Source: Cyclobacterium jeungdonense (GTDB lineage: Bacteria > Bacteroidota > Bacteroidia > Cytophagales > Cyclobacteriaceae). From it: 64,000 nucleotides of DNA. Positions within the stretch are counted from its first letter, which is position 1; every line of letters begins with the position of its first letter. Both the position numbers and the translations under genes were made by a program. Below, one piece after another: positions 18,246 through 27,906 of this stretch. Under the pieces are notes generated by a model. That model did not search any database and was not told the DNA's origin. It was given only the letters and a program-made list of their open reading frames with translations. The stretch covers positions 124,001 through 188,000 of the forward strand of contig NZ_WMCD01000003.1 in assembly GCF_010994275.1 (NCBI RefSeq). Direction: 5' to 3'.

Positions 18246-18566
18246 TTATTTGGCATTATTTAATTTTTTTGTGTAATCGAGTGAAAGTGCAGATTTTTCA
18301 ACCTTGAGTTTCATTCCTTTGTCTAATTCCACGTATACCAGATCCCCTTCTACTGAAAAAACTTTGCCATGGATTCCACCTACCGTTACTACTTGGTCTC
18401 CTTTTTTAATTTCGGAGATAAATTTGGTGGTTTCTTTTTGTTTTTTTTGTTGGGGACGGATCATGAAAAAATACATGATCAAAATGATACTTCCGAATAG
18501 AAATACCTGACCCATGATGCCGCTTCCGGCACCACCGTCTACTTGAAGCAATAGCGAATGGTACAT
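18246..18566 (-). CDS. yajC: Preprotein translocase subunit YajC
   Basis: 106 residues: an N-terminal transmembrane helix (about 16-37), the signature FMIRPQQKKQKE, then GDQVVTVGGIHGKV and a basic tail. YajC associates with SecDF and the SecYEG translocon. It lies 2 bp after the DUF1573 gene and 12 bp before the ybbR-like gene. Confidence 0.95.
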   Translation of the reverse strand: MYHSLLLQVDGGAGSGIMGQVFLFGSIILIMYFFMIRPQQKKQKETTKFISEIKKGDQVVTVGGIHGKVFSVEGDLVYVELDKGMKLKVEKSALSLDYTKKLNNAK

Positions 18567-18568
18567 TT

Positions 18569-19117
18569 TTAACGTTTAACAGGACCTGCTGAAGGCCCGG
18601 GTGATGCAGATGCAGTTTTTCTATTGACGCTACCTTTCAAACGCAAACGGGTTACGTTAGGAGAGGTATTTGCCTGGATGGTTACCGTTGGGCTTTGGAC
18701 GCCTGACTTTCCGGTGGAATTGAAAACAACCTTCACAAAACCCTCTTCTCCGGGTTTGATCGGCGTCTTGGTCCATTCGGGACTGGTACATCCGCAGGAA
18801 GCCTGAATGTTCGAAATGACTAAAGGGGCTTGACCGGAATTTTCGAAAGTAAACAGGTGCTCTACCACTTCCCCTTCCTGAATGGTTCCGAAATCAAAAA
18901 CTTCTTCTTCAAATGTAAAAGCACCGATGGAAGAAGGATCTGCCGCTTGTACATTTTGTGCATTGCTGGGTGTCACTACCTGGTTCTGCTCCAATTGAGA
19001 AATTTTCTGCTCCAATGCTTCAATCCGGTCGTCTTTTTCTCCACCTCCCTGACTGCACGCACCGGTCAGCACCAGGGAAACTCCCAGAATCAAAACCGTG
19101 ATTTTTGAATAATTCAT
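18569..19117 (-). CDS. DUF1573 lipoprotein
   Basis: Start taken at ATG 19117 (MNYSKITVLIL), which gives a proper lipoprotein signal (LTGAC) and avoids overlap with the ytxH-type gene; the longer frame from 19165 would run into it. The 182-residue protein has a short coiled coil (RIEALEQKISQLEQ) and then a DUF1573 domain with the typical FDFGTIQEGEVVEHLFTFEN and the cysteine pair in ASCGCTSPEW. DUF1573 proteins are immunoglobulin-like periplasmic or surface proteins of unknown role. Confidence 0.88.
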   Translation of the reverse strand: MNYSKITVLILGVSLVLTGACSQGGGEKDDRIEALEQKISQLEQNQVVTPSNAQNVQAADPSSIGAFTFEEEVFDFGTIQEGEVVEHLFTFENSGQAPLVISNIQASCGCTSPEWTKTPIKPGEEGFVKVVFNSTGKSGVQSPTVTIQANTSPNVTRLRLKGSVNRKTASASPGPSAGPVKR

Positions 19118-19130
19118 AAAATTAACTAAT

Positions 19131-19439
19131 TTAATTATTGTTGTTTTCTTTATTAATCTGATCAATAAGCTTGTTCACATCGCTGAGTAGGTTTTCGGCT
19201 TTGGATTTTGCTTCTGTGATAACTTTATCTCCTTCTGATTTGGCCAGATTGTCGGGCAAATTTTTGCCCTCCATCAAATCCTCTATCAGATCTTCCAGCT
19301 CATTGCTGTATTTACCCAGCCGATAGGAGAGCTTATCTCTGGTGTTATTGCCAGAATCTGGTGCAAATAGCACCCCTAGAACCGCTCCCAGCCCTGCTCC
19401 TAAAGCAAAAACGAATAGTGAATTACTTTTCTTACTCAT
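19131..19439 (-). CDS. YtxH-domain small membrane protein
   Basis: 102 residues. An N-terminal glycine-rich transmembrane helix (ALGAGLGAVLGVLFAP) followed by DSGNNTRDKL and a helical hydrophilic tail is the YtxH layout. Related proteins are linked to general stress in Firmicutes, but the function here is unknown. It is 8 bp after nusB. Confidence 0.88.
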   Translation of the reverse strand: MSKKSNSLFVFALGAGLGAVLGVLFAPDSGNNTRDKLSYRLGKYSNELEDLIEDLMEGKNLPDNLAKSEGDKVITEAKSKAENLLSDVNKLIDQINKENNNN

Positions 19440-19447
19440 TATCTATG

Positions 19448-20632
19448 TTATTTATTATCAATAAGTCCTCTACCACTTTTACGGATTTTTCCACTTTCGG
19501 TTAATTCTTTTGATAAAGTATCCAACAAACCATTAACAAATTGCTTGCTTTTAGGCGTGCTGTAGGTTTTAGAAATATCGATGTATTCATTTATCGAAAC
19601 TTTCGTCGGAATACTCGGGAAATTAACCATTTCCGTCAATGCCATTATCAGGATAACCCTGTCCGTTAAGGCGATCCTTTCTACATCCCAATTTTTTGTT
19701 TTTTGGGCAATCATACCACTAAACTCGTCTTCCGAAGCTATGGTCAAGTTAAATATATTTTGGAAGAATTCCTTATCCTCCTCCCAGTTTAAAGCCAACT
19801 CGGGAAGAATTTCATCCGTGCTCTCTTCCCCTCCCGATAAGTTCTTGATCACTTTTGATGCCAGACTTCTGACAATGGATTTATTCTCCGCCCAATTGAT
19901 ATCCTTTTCCTGAAAAAAACTGATGACAGCCTCACTTTTGAACAGTACTTTTTTTAACAGGGATTGGAGGATTTCTTTGTCTTGTTCAAAACTGGGATTA
20001 TCAATAGCAATGTACTTTTGATATTCCTCATTTGGCTTAACCAATTCCCTAAACCATTCTTTTATTTCCAGTTCCAACTCCGCACTATCCACCTGAAATC
20101 GGCTACATTCACGCCGGAAGGAATGATTGGAATCGATTAGTTGCAAGGCCTTGTTGGCACCCAAATTATAAAACGATGCTGGCTGTATTACCGGCTGGGC
20201 ATCGTATTTTCTCTTTTTAGCCTTTTCGTTGTTCACATGTGCTCCAAACTCCAACAAAATATGGATGGCAAAAATATACAATCCGGGGATGTTTTCCACT
20301 GCTGTCAGCATGTTACTTTTCAAAAAATCCTTGTCTTTTTGATTGTATTTATGGTAAAGATCTACTGCTTTAATTGCCGTATGCCTTATTTTTTGATCTG
20401 TTTCCTCTGATCCCAGTGGCGTGTTCTTTTGCAGATGAGATAAAAAAAGCTGCACACACCTTTCCGCATCTCTTTTGAGTTGACCCTTGTCCTGAACCTC
20501 CATGGTGTTGAGATCCGGAAGAAACGCCTCCCTAATATAATCTTGTGCGAGGTTAGCATTGCTAAACTTGCATTGTTGGTAGGCATATAATGTTTGAAAT
20601 GCTTTTACTCTAAGGATTCTTCTGTTTAACAT
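19448..20632 (-). CDS. nusB: Transcription antitermination factor NusB (long Bacteroidota form)
   Basis: 394 residues, much longer than the 140-residue E. coli NusB. The start MLNRRILRVKAFQTLYAY matches the NusB N-terminus; the canonical C-terminal part (IALTDRVILIMALTEM, VSINEYIDISKTY, FVNGLLDTL) lies at about 315-380. The middle is a helical insertion usual in this phylum. NusB with NusE forms part of the rRNA antitermination complex. A TATATTTG box at 20742-20749 (minus) may be the promoter of the whole six-gene unit. Confidence 0.93.
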   Translation of the reverse strand: MLNRRILRVKAFQTLYAYQQCKFSNANLAQDYIREAFLPDLNTMEVQDKGQLKRDAERCVQLFLSHLQKNTPLGSEETDQKIRHTAIKAVDLYHKYNQKDKDFLKSNMLTAVENIPGLYIFAIHILLEFGAHVNNEKAKKRKYDAQPVIQPASFYNLGANKALQLIDSNHSFRRECSRFQVDSAELELEIKEWFRELVKPNEEYQKYIAIDNPSFEQDKEILQSLLKKVLFKSEAVISFFQEKDINWAENKSIVRSLASKVIKNLSGGEESTDEILPELALNWEEDKEFFQNIFNLTIASEDEFSGMIAQKTKNWDVERIALTDRVILIMALTEMVNFPSIPTKVSINEYIDISKTYSTPKSKQFVNGLLDTLSKELTESGKIRKSGRGLIDNK

Positions 20633-21018
20633 TTATTGAAATTAAAGAACGTAATGGGTTAAACCCTGAAATTTACCGAAAGTGCAGGCTCGCCTGCTTA
20701 AACGAAAATTTCTGCAAATTAGTAAATGTACCCGCAAAGGGCAAATATATCCATTTATTCAATGATAGAAATAGATTTTCCGCTATCAAAACCTTTTTAA
20801 TACCGCGATGGGTTCCATTTTCGTGTTAATCGCAAGTGAAGGGCCTTTTTCTTTTGTTTTGACACCTGCCATTGAACTTTGGAGTTTGGAATGTGTTATA
20901 TTTGAATTCCGGTAAGCGATACCAACAGAGAGCAAAATTTAATAAGTGTTGTTCGCTTTACCGATGCAATATAAGATATATTATAAAAGACAATACGAAA
21001 TTTAAAGCTTTTTATTTT

Positions 21019-22812
21019 GTGAAGCCTCTTTGGAGATTAAATAAATATTTATATAAATACAAGCTGTACCTTTTTCTAGGAATAGTATTTACGCTTATTT
21101 CCAATATTTTTGTAATTATTCCTGCCCAACTGGTTCGGATCGCCATCGATTATGTGGTGGAAAGTTTTTCTTACTATCAGGTCTACGAAGAGGGATCGAT
21201 TGTCACAGAACTGGCCCGAACTGTTTTTTTAAAGTATATCCTTATTTTTGGACTGTTGATCCTGGCGATGGCGCTGTTGCGTGGTTTGTTTTTATTTTTA
21301 ATCCGGCAGACGATTATTGCCATGTCCCGGCTGATAGAATACGACTTGAAAAACGAAATATACCAGCACTATCAGCGCTTGCCTCTGGCCTTTTTCCGAC
21401 AAAACAGTACCGGGGATCTGATGGCCCGAATTACCGAAGACGTGTCCAAAGTCAGGATGTATTTGGGGCCGGCCCTGATGTATGGCCTCAACTTATTGAT
21501 ATTGTTTCCCCTGGTCATCGGCTATATGTTAACGGTCAACGTCCCTTTGACGCTGTATTCCCTGATTCCCCTGCCCATTTTGTCGGTAAGCATTTACGTG
21601 GTCAATAACATGATCAACGAACGATCTGAAAAAATCCAAAGGAGTCTTTCGGGCCTTAGTACCTTCGTGCAGGAAGCTTTCTCCGGAATTCGGGTGATCA
21701 AATCCTTTGTCCGGGAAACAGATAGTGCCCGGCAATTTGATAAGGCCAGCGAGAATTACAAAGAAAAATCGATCTCCCTCACCCGGGTACAATCCTTATT
21801 CTTTCCACTGATTTTAGCATTGATCGGTATGAGTACGATTATTACAGTATATGTAGGGGGAATTCAGGTGATTGAAGGGGCCATAGGCTATGGCGTGATT
21901 GCAGAGTTTATATTATATGTCAACATGCTCACCTGGCCGGTTACTTCCCTGGGTTGGGTGACCAGCATCGTTCAGCGGGCGGCAGCTTCCCAGGCCCGTA
22001 TCAATGAATTCCTGGATCAGAAAAATGATATCCTGAGTACCGAAGATACGGTTCGCGAAATTGAAGGAAGGATCCGGGTGGAAAACCTTTCCTTTGTCTA
22101 TCCGGATTCGGGGATTCGGGCACTTGACAAGGTTAATTTTGAAATTGGCTCCGGTCAGTCTCTGGCCATTATCGGGACTACCGGTTCTGGAAAATCCACC
22201 ATCGCCAATCTGTTGATGCGGATGTATGATGCCTCGGAGGGTCGTATTTTAATTGATGACCTGGATATTCGCTCCTACAACATCGCAAACCTGAGAGAGC
22301 AAATTGGATACGTACCTCAGGACGTGTTCCTTTTTAGTGATAGCATCACCAACAATATTGGTTTTGGGCTCGGAAAAGAATTGAATTTCGATCTGATTGA
22401 AAAGGCCGCCAAAGATGCGGACGTTTACCAGAATATCGTGGACTTTCCAAAAGGCTTCGATACCCGGCTTGGGGAAAGAGGCATAACCCTGTCCGGTGGG
22501 CAAAAGCAAAGGGTCTCCATCGCCAGGGCCATTGCCAAGTCACCGAGAATTTTGCTGCTGGATGATTGCTTGTCAGCGGTTGACACCAAAACGGAAAATG
22601 CCATCCTGAATGCACTCGAAAAAATCATGAAAGGCAGGACCTCTATCATCATCTCTCACCGGGTTTCCTCTGCAAAGCTGGCCGACCAGATCATCGTGCT
22701 GAATGACGGAAAGATGGTAGAAAAAGGAACCCATGAGGACCTGATGCTGGCCAAAGGCACCTATGCCGAGCTCTATGAGAAGCAAACCCAGCAGGCTGGA
22801 GAAGTGGAATGA
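21019..22812 (+). CDS. ABC exporter, half-transporter (MdlA/YheI-like)
   Basis: Start chosen at GTG 21019 (VKPLWRLNKYLY), giving 597 residues; the open frame reaches back to 20872 but that part is low-complexity and unlike the family. Six transmembrane helices (about 20-310) precede a nucleotide-binding domain with Walker A GTTGSGKST, signature LSGGQ and Walker B ILLLDDCLSAVD. The residue after the Walker B Asp is Asp and not the usual catalytic Glu, as in the degenerate partner of heterodimeric exporters. A possible promoter with TATATTTG lies at 20897-20904. Substrate unknown; drugs or lipids are typical. Confidence 0.9.
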   Translation: MKPLWRLNKYLYKYKLYLFLGIVFTLISNIFVIIPAQLVRIAIDYVVESFSYYQVYEEGSIVTELARTVFLKYILIFGLLILAMALLRGLFLFLIRQTIIAMSRLIEYDLKNEIYQHYQRLPLAFFRQNSTGDLMARITEDVSKVRMYLGPALMYGLNLLILFPLVIGYMLTVNVPLTLYSLIPLPILSVSIYVVNNMINERSEKIQRSLSGLSTFVQEAFSGIRVIKSFVRETDSARQFDKASENYKEKSISLTRVQSLFFPLILALIGMSTIITVYVGGIQVIEGAIGYGVIAEFILYVNMLTWPVTSLGWVTSIVQRAAASQARINEFLDQKNDILSTEDTVREIEGRIRVENLSFVYPDSGIRALDKVNFEIGSGQSLAIIGTTGSGKSTIANLLMRMYDASEGRILIDDLDIRSYNIANLREQIGYVPQDVFLFSDSITNNIGFGLGKELNFDLIEKAAKDADVYQNIVDFPKGFDTRLGERGITLSGGQKQRVSIARAIAKSPRILLLDDCLSAVDTKTENAILNALEKIMKGRTSIIISHRVSSAKLADQIIVLNDGKMVEKGTHEDLMLAKGTYAELYEKQTQQAGEVE

Positions 22813-22827
22813 GCTGAAGGAGAAGGT

Positions 22828-23574
22828 CTATAGTTGAATATAAAGACCAGCTACAGCAAACTGAACCAAAGTAAAGTTGTAAACTTCATCTACATTAGCT
22901 CCTCCTTCCAGAAAACGATAACCTGCTTTAATATCTATACGCTCCGTTATAGGTAATCGGGTACCCAGAAATAGGTCAAATGCTCTTCCCGGACCCCCTG
23001 CCAGTCCATCTCCTTCAAAGTAAATCAACTTTTTACCTCCAAGATTATAGGAGGTGTATAAATGCAACAGGGGTACAAAGCCCAGGTCATCTTTTTTGTC
23101 ACGTAGTCCCTGATCATTAGCGAGACGAACCTGCGCATCCCGGATTTTGGCTGTGAAACCGACACCTACAAGCCAATCTCCAGACTTAAGGATATCTCTA
23201 CGGTAGGTCAATCTGTAGCTGTTGAATTGATAATAACCATCCAAAGTCTCTCCCTGCTGAAAAATGCTGGACTGGAAGCTGATGTTTTTGGTGGCGGTTC
23301 CGTTATAGTTAATGCCGAGAGGGGCATAAAGGGCGAAAATATGGTTCTTTTCATTAAAGCTAAAGCCCAATCGGGTTCTTAATGGGATGACGGGCCCCTC
23401 CGTTTCGAAATCTTCCTGAAAACTAAATAAAGTTCCCATTTCATTGGGAATTCGTACATCATTGTATCCGGGAAATGCCAGGCCGGACTCGACATCTAAA
23501 ATGACCTGGGCCCGGGAAAGGGTACCTATTAAAAATAGAAACATGGTCAAGGATAAAACTAATAATCTTAACAT
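22828..23574 (-). CDS. Outer-membrane beta-barrel protein, unknown
   Basis: 248 residues with a signal peptide (about 1-22, LSRAQ). The mature part shows alternating hydrophobic residues and aromatic strand ends (LYAPLGINYNGT, YYQFNSYRLTYRRDI, WLVGVGFTAKIRDAQ) and ends in AVAGLYIQL, as expected of a beta-barrel. No named family is recognised. It converges with the ABC exporter (15 bp between the stops) and is divergent from the DUF4838 gene. Confidence 0.75.
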   Translation of the reverse strand: MLRLLVLSLTMFLFLIGTLSRAQVILDVESGLAFPGYNDVRIPNEMGTLFSFQEDFETEGPVIPLRTRLGFSFNEKNHIFALYAPLGINYNGTATKNISFQSSIFQQGETLDGYYQFNSYRLTYRRDILKSGDWLVGVGFTAKIRDAQVRLANDQGLRDKKDDLGFVPLLHLYTSYNLGGKKLIYFEGDGLAGGPGRAFDLFLGTRLPITERIDIKAGYRFLEGGANVDEVYNFTLVQFAVAGLYIQL

Positions 23575-23784
23575 TGATACGTGTTTTTTAGGATTTTACT
23601 AAATCGAGTAGTATCAAGTATTGTGCCTTCCCATCATCTGTTGTATATTTCTATTGATCTGAATTTCATTCTATAATAAACCCAATACTAATCATGAAAT
23701 CGAGCATGACGAGATCGACACACAGAGGGATGATTATCAAGCATGCGAGATTCCATCTGACCGCTGAAAAAAAAATATAAACAG

Positions 23785-25656
23785 ATGAAAAAGATAATTA
23801 GCCTGCTACTGGCATTTTCCTTTCTTGCTTCCGGCCTCGCACAGGAGCTTACGCTGGTCAAAAACCGAAAGTCAGACTTTACTATCATTATTCCGGAACA
23901 TCCTTCGGTGGAAGAGGTGCATGGAGCAAAGGTATTGCAACACTATTTGTTGAAAATTTCAGGGGCACAACTCCCCGTAAAGACGGATAAAGGACTGCCG
24001 GGGCAAAATGAAATCCTGATCGGAAGCGTAATCCGGCCTGAGACAGCCTTGGTTCCTTATGATCAAATGGGGAGGGATGGAATATATATAAGAAATAACG
24101 GTAGGCAACTTATCCTAACCGGCGGACCAAAAAAAGGAGTGGTATACGCCGTTTACACTTTTCTGGAAGAATACCTGAACTGTAAGAAATACACATCCAG
24201 TTTTGAAGTTGTTCCGAAACAAAAAACCATTAGTATTCCGGCCATTGATGAGCTTCAGGTGCCGGATTTTACTTTTAGAGAGGTATTTTATAATGACGCC
24301 TATGATTCCAAATTCATGGACTGGCACAAGCTGCATTCTCATGGTGAGCGGGGCAATAGCCCCTCAGAATGGGGCTATTGGGTGCATACTTTCCATAACT
24401 TCCTCAACCCGGCGGAATATGGAGAAAGCCATCCTGAGTATTTTAGTTTTTATGAGGGCAAGCGACATGCAGGTTTGGTGCCTTCCTGGGACGGCAAGAG
24501 TGTTCAGCCCGAATCCCAACTCTGCCTTAGTAACCCCGAGGTACTTGATATCGTGTGCCAAAACCTTCAAAAAGCCATCGATGAAAGGCCAGAAGCTCTT
24601 TACTGGTCAGTCAGCCAGAACGATAATGTGAATTATTGTCAATGTGAACATTGTGCTGCTTTGGACGCCAAATATGCTGCCTTTGCACCAGAAGATAAAA
24701 TGTACGCCACACATGGCAGCCAATACCCTGCTTTAGGAATGGGTTCTTTATTGACCTTTATCAATAAGGTGGCGGAGCGTTTTCCTGATAAAATAATTTC
24801 TACGCTGGCCTATCAGTATACCCGGGTGCCTCCCAAAAATCTGGTGCCTCGCGACAACGTGAATATCATGCTTTGTAGCATAGAAAGCACCCGCAATGAG
24901 CCCATTGAGTCGGGAGATCCGGATTTTAGCGAGGACCTGAAAGGCTGGGCTCAGCTTACTGACAATATTCTGGTATGGGATTATAACATTCAATTTGCAA
25001 ACTTGCTGGCCCCTTTTCCCAACCTACGAACCCTGCAACCCAATATTTCTTTTCTCCGGAATAATAATGTAAGTGCCGTATTTGCCCAGGGTAATATTCA
25101 ATCTGGTGGTGAATCGGCGGAACTGAGGGCTTACCTGTTGGCCAAATTGCTTTGGAATCCCGACCTGGACGTGGACCGGGAAATGAAAGACTTCCTGAAT
25201 GCATACTATGGCAAAGCGGCGCCTTTTGTCAATGACTATATCAACCTTCTGCATGACAATAATAAGGGATTTACGGGAAGAAAGATGTCTATTTTTGGAA
25301 GTCCAATACAGGAAGGAGACAGTTTTCTTAGCCCTGAGCTAATTGCAAATTACAACGCGCTCTTTGACAAAGCGGAGAAAGCGGTCCGAAAAAATCCAGA
25401 GCAACTCACCCGGGTAAAATCTGCCCGACTTCCGGTATATTTTGCCATGCTCGAAATTATGAAGGAAAAAAGTGCTGGAAATTGGGAGACCTTTCAGGAG
25501 CAAGGTAAACGAAAGGCCAGACTACCAGATGAAGTAAGCCAACTACTTTACGAATTTTACTACCTCTGCATGGATGCCCAGGTCAGTAGAATTGCCGAAT
25601 GGCATACAACCCCCAGCGAATACCTGGAAAACTATCCTCTTATAGAGAAGGAATAG
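23785..25656 (+). CDS. Secreted DUF4838 family protein (putative glycoside-hydrolase-like)
   Basis: 623 residues with a signal peptide (1-19). Residues about 25-145 resemble the N-terminal domain of GH67-type enzymes (EVHGAKVLQHYLLKISGAQLP, later GPKKGVVYAVYTFLEEYL). The DUF4838 core follows with the family's cysteine-rich NYCQCEHCAALD and a barrel-like FPDKIISTLAYQYTRVPP. Proteins of this type occur in polysaccharide utilization loci, which suggests glycan breakdown, but no activity can be assigned from the sequence. It stands alone on the plus strand. Confidence 0.82.
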   Translation: MKKIISLLLAFSFLASGLAQELTLVKNRKSDFTIIIPEHPSVEEVHGAKVLQHYLLKISGAQLPVKTDKGLPGQNEILIGSVIRPETALVPYDQMGRDGIYIRNNGRQLILTGGPKKGVVYAVYTFLEEYLNCKKYTSSFEVVPKQKTISIPAIDELQVPDFTFREVFYNDAYDSKFMDWHKLHSHGERGNSPSEWGYWVHTFHNFLNPAEYGESHPEYFSFYEGKRHAGLVPSWDGKSVQPESQLCLSNPEVLDIVCQNLQKAIDERPEALYWSVSQNDNVNYCQCEHCAALDAKYAAFAPEDKMYATHGSQYPALGMGSLLTFINKVAERFPDKIISTLAYQYTRVPPKNLVPRDNVNIMLCSIESTRNEPIESGDPDFSEDLKGWAQLTDNILVWDYNIQFANLLAPFPNLRTLQPNISFLRNNNVSAVFAQGNIQSGGESAELRAYLLAKLLWNPDLDVDREMKDFLNAYYGKAAPFVNDYINLLHDNNKGFTGRKMSIFGSPIQEGDSFLSPELIANYNALFDKAEKAVRKNPEQLTRVKSARLPVYFAMLEIMKEKSAGNWETFQEQGKRKARLPDEVSQLLYEFYYLCMDAQVSRIAEWHTTPSEYLENYPLIEKE

Positions 25657-25698
25657 CGGTAGGTGAAAATTCCGCTTGGTTTGCCGGCAAATAGTTAT

Positions 25699-26757
25699 TC
25701 AGCCATTAGACAGCTTTTTCAAAGCCAGCACCAATGCTTCCAGATCAGAGGGCAAGTGCCAGGCAGACAGTACAATTCGGTTTACTGCCGGGCTATCTTG
25801 CAGGGGGTAAGGAAAAGAAGATAGAATAAACCCTATTTGGTGTAATCGTTCCACCCAGGATTCCGGTTCAAAAGAGATAACCGGATATTGTGGCAGAAAT
25901 TTAAAACTTCCCATCCCCTTCAGTGCGGAAGCTATCTGTTGTAAATTTTCTTTCAACTTTTGCTGCTGCTTGAGATAATAGTCCTGCCCGTCCAAAAATG
26001 CACTTAAAAATGCCGGAGCAGGAGGGGAGGAGGTGCGGTAAATAGGGTTTTCCCTGACCCGACTAATCAGCGAATGGTTTCCAAGGATGATGCCTGCCGG
26101 AAGTGCCAGTGCCTTGCCTAATGAACCGGCGACCAAAACTTCGACCGGAAGGTGTTTCCATTGCGCAAAGGTACCAAAAATACCTTTCCCCAACAGGCCG
26201 AATGCATGGCTGTCATCAATTAGCAGATAGTATTTGTTGGCGGGAGATAGCTTTTTGGTCCATTCGAAATCATGAATCTCAGGAATAAGAGGGTTTACTG
26301 CATTGGACAGCAATAGGATTTTTTGTCCTATCAGTTCGTGAGATTTGGCAATGCACTTTTTTTGCCATTGCTTGTGAGAAAGGCCAATAGGATGCTGGTT
26401 TTCTAAGGTGATGGCCGGATGGGTATCGGGAGCAGTCCAGGTCAGGTCTGCAAGCGGTCTAAGGGTGCAAACTGCAAGTTGTCCTGCCATGTATCCACTA
26501 CTCAGTACTGCCGCTTCAGCGGCTCCGGAACCAGCTGCAAACCGGGCTTCAAAAGCATCATATAGGGACAGCTGCACATTGCTGTTCCGGCTGGACCCGT
26601 GATTGGGGCCGTGTTTATGGATACCCTGGATCAGAAGCTCTTTAAACTCAGGTAGGATACCCATTCCCAAATAAGAGGTACCACTAAAATGCAGGTAGTC
26701 TTTGCCCTGATAGGTAATGGTTCTTCCGAGTTGAGAAGTAGGGTAGGTATGACTCAT
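25699..26757 (-). CDS. PLP-dependent aminotransferase of the BioF/KBL type
   Basis: 352 residues of the alpha-oxoamine synthase fold: YLHFSGTSYLGM near the N-terminus, HGSSRNSNVQ, LLIDDSHAFGLLGKG and the PLP-lysine motif VAGSLGKALALPAG. True 8-amino-7-oxononanoate synthases are about 385-395 residues; this one is shorter and lies 14 bp after a dipeptide epimerase gene, not beside biotin genes. It could act on an amino acid released from peptides. The class is firm; the reaction is uncertain. Confidence 0.82.
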   Translation of the reverse strand: MSHTYPTSQLGRTITYQGKDYLHFSGTSYLGMGILPEFKELLIQGIHKHGPNHGSSRNSNVQLSLYDAFEARFAAGSGAAEAAVLSSGYMAGQLAVCTLRPLADLTWTAPDTHPAITLENQHPIGLSHKQWQKKCIAKSHELIGQKILLLSNAVNPLIPEIHDFEWTKKLSPANKYYLLIDDSHAFGLLGKGIFGTFAQWKHLPVEVLVAGSLGKALALPAGIILGNHSLISRVRENPIYRTSSPPAPAFLSAFLDGQDYYLKQQQKLKENLQQIASALKGMGSFKFLPQYPVISFEPESWVERLHQIGFILSSFPYPLQDSPAVNRIVLSAWHLPSDLEALVLALKKLSNG

Positions 26758-26771
26758 ATCGACAAAGCGCT

Positions 26772-27788
26772 TTATATCAAGATAGCACCGGTTCCGGGCC
26801 GGTCAGGGAAATGAACCTTATCAGGTGTTATTCTAACGCCTTCGGCGATATCCCGGGATAGGAGCATGGCTCCGTCCATGTCCACATAGTCCAGTAAGGG
26901 CGCTATGTGAGCAATGGCAGCAATTCCTACCGAAGATTCGGTCATGCAGCCCACCATGGTTTTCATGCCCAGGGACTTGGCCTGATGGAGCATCCTCAGA
27001 CCCGGGGTAAGTCCCCCTGCCTTGACCAGTTTTACGTTTATCCCATGGAAAAGTCCCTGGCACTTCGCAACATCTTCCTCCGAAATACAACTTTCATCGG
27101 CGATCACCGGTAATTCGCTGAATTGGTAGACTTTTTTCATCCCTTCATTGTCTTCCCTTGCCAGGGGCTGTTCCATGAATTCTACGTTGAGCTTGGCCAG
27201 TTCCCCGGAATATGCAATGGCCTGGTCGGCGCTCCAGGCACAATTGGCATCAATCCGGAACACCGCGTCGGTGTGTTCGCGCAGGGATTTGATGATGTCA
27301 AGGTCCTGATCCGTACCCAATTTTATTTTGTAAATGGGCCAGTCCAATTCTTTCATTTTTTCAATCATCTTGGGGATGGGAGCGATACCAATGGTGAAGT
27401 TGGTAACCGGAATGCTTGCCGGGTTTAAACCCAGTAGCTCGTATAATTTTTTATCCTGCATTTTAGCATACAGGTCCCAGGCGGCGATGTCCAAGGCGCA
27501 TTGGGCAAAGGGGTTGTCTTTAAAATAGGGCTGGGTGATGGACCATAGCTTTTCCGGGTGCATGGGTGCTAATCCCGATAATACCTCATCCGCTACTTTG
27601 GTCAAACATGCCTGCATGTTTTCAAGTGTAACGCCGTAGTAAGGGTTAGTAGTGGATTCTCCCAGGCCGTAAAGCCCATTCTCTCCAACCAGCTTTACAA
27701 TCAGAGTATCCTGAACGTCCCTACTCTGATGGGCAATAGTAAAAGTGTGTTTTAACGGTAACTTATGTGGAAGTAGTTCGAGCTTCAT
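26772..27788 (-). CDS. L-Ala-D/L-Glu (dipeptide) epimerase, enolase superfamily
   Basis: Start taken at ATG 27788 (MKLELLPHKLPLKH), 338 residues; a longer start at 27812 is possible. Enolase-superfamily catalytic features are YKIKLG (KxK), RIDANCAWS, EFMEQPL, IADESC and VKLVKAGG. The family epimerises L-Ala-D-Glu from murein to L-Ala-L-Glu for further breakdown. It is co-directional with the BioF-like gene, and a peptidase gene lies divergently upstream, fitting reuse of cell-wall peptides; some family members act on other dipeptides. Confidence 0.9.
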   Translation of the reverse strand: MKLELLPHKLPLKHTFTIAHQSRDVQDTLIVKLVGENGLYGLGESTTNPYYGVTLENMQACLTKVADEVLSGLAPMHPEKLWSITQPYFKDNPFAQCALDIAAWDLYAKMQDKKLYELLGLNPASIPVTNFTIGIAPIPKMIEKMKELDWPIYKIKLGTDQDLDIIKSLREHTDAVFRIDANCAWSADQAIAYSGELAKLNVEFMEQPLAREDNEGMKKVYQFSELPVIADESCISEEDVAKCQGLFHGINVKLVKAGGLTPGLRMLHQAKSLGMKTMVGCMTESSVGIAAIAHIAPLLDYVDMDGAMLLSRDIAEGVRITPDKVHFPDRPGTGAILI

Positions 27789-27906
27789 AAAAATAGCATG
27801 AGGTTTTTTCAAAGGCTAAAGGTAGGATATCGACAGCATCCTTGTAAATACATCCCTTATTATTTAATTAAAAATAGCCATATTTACATAAAAAAAACCT
27901 TTCAAG

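Noticed and set aside
20872..21018. Extra 49 codons before the ABC exporter
   Set aside because: The residues are unlike the family and the region holds a likely promoter; GTG 21019 fits the usual N-terminus.
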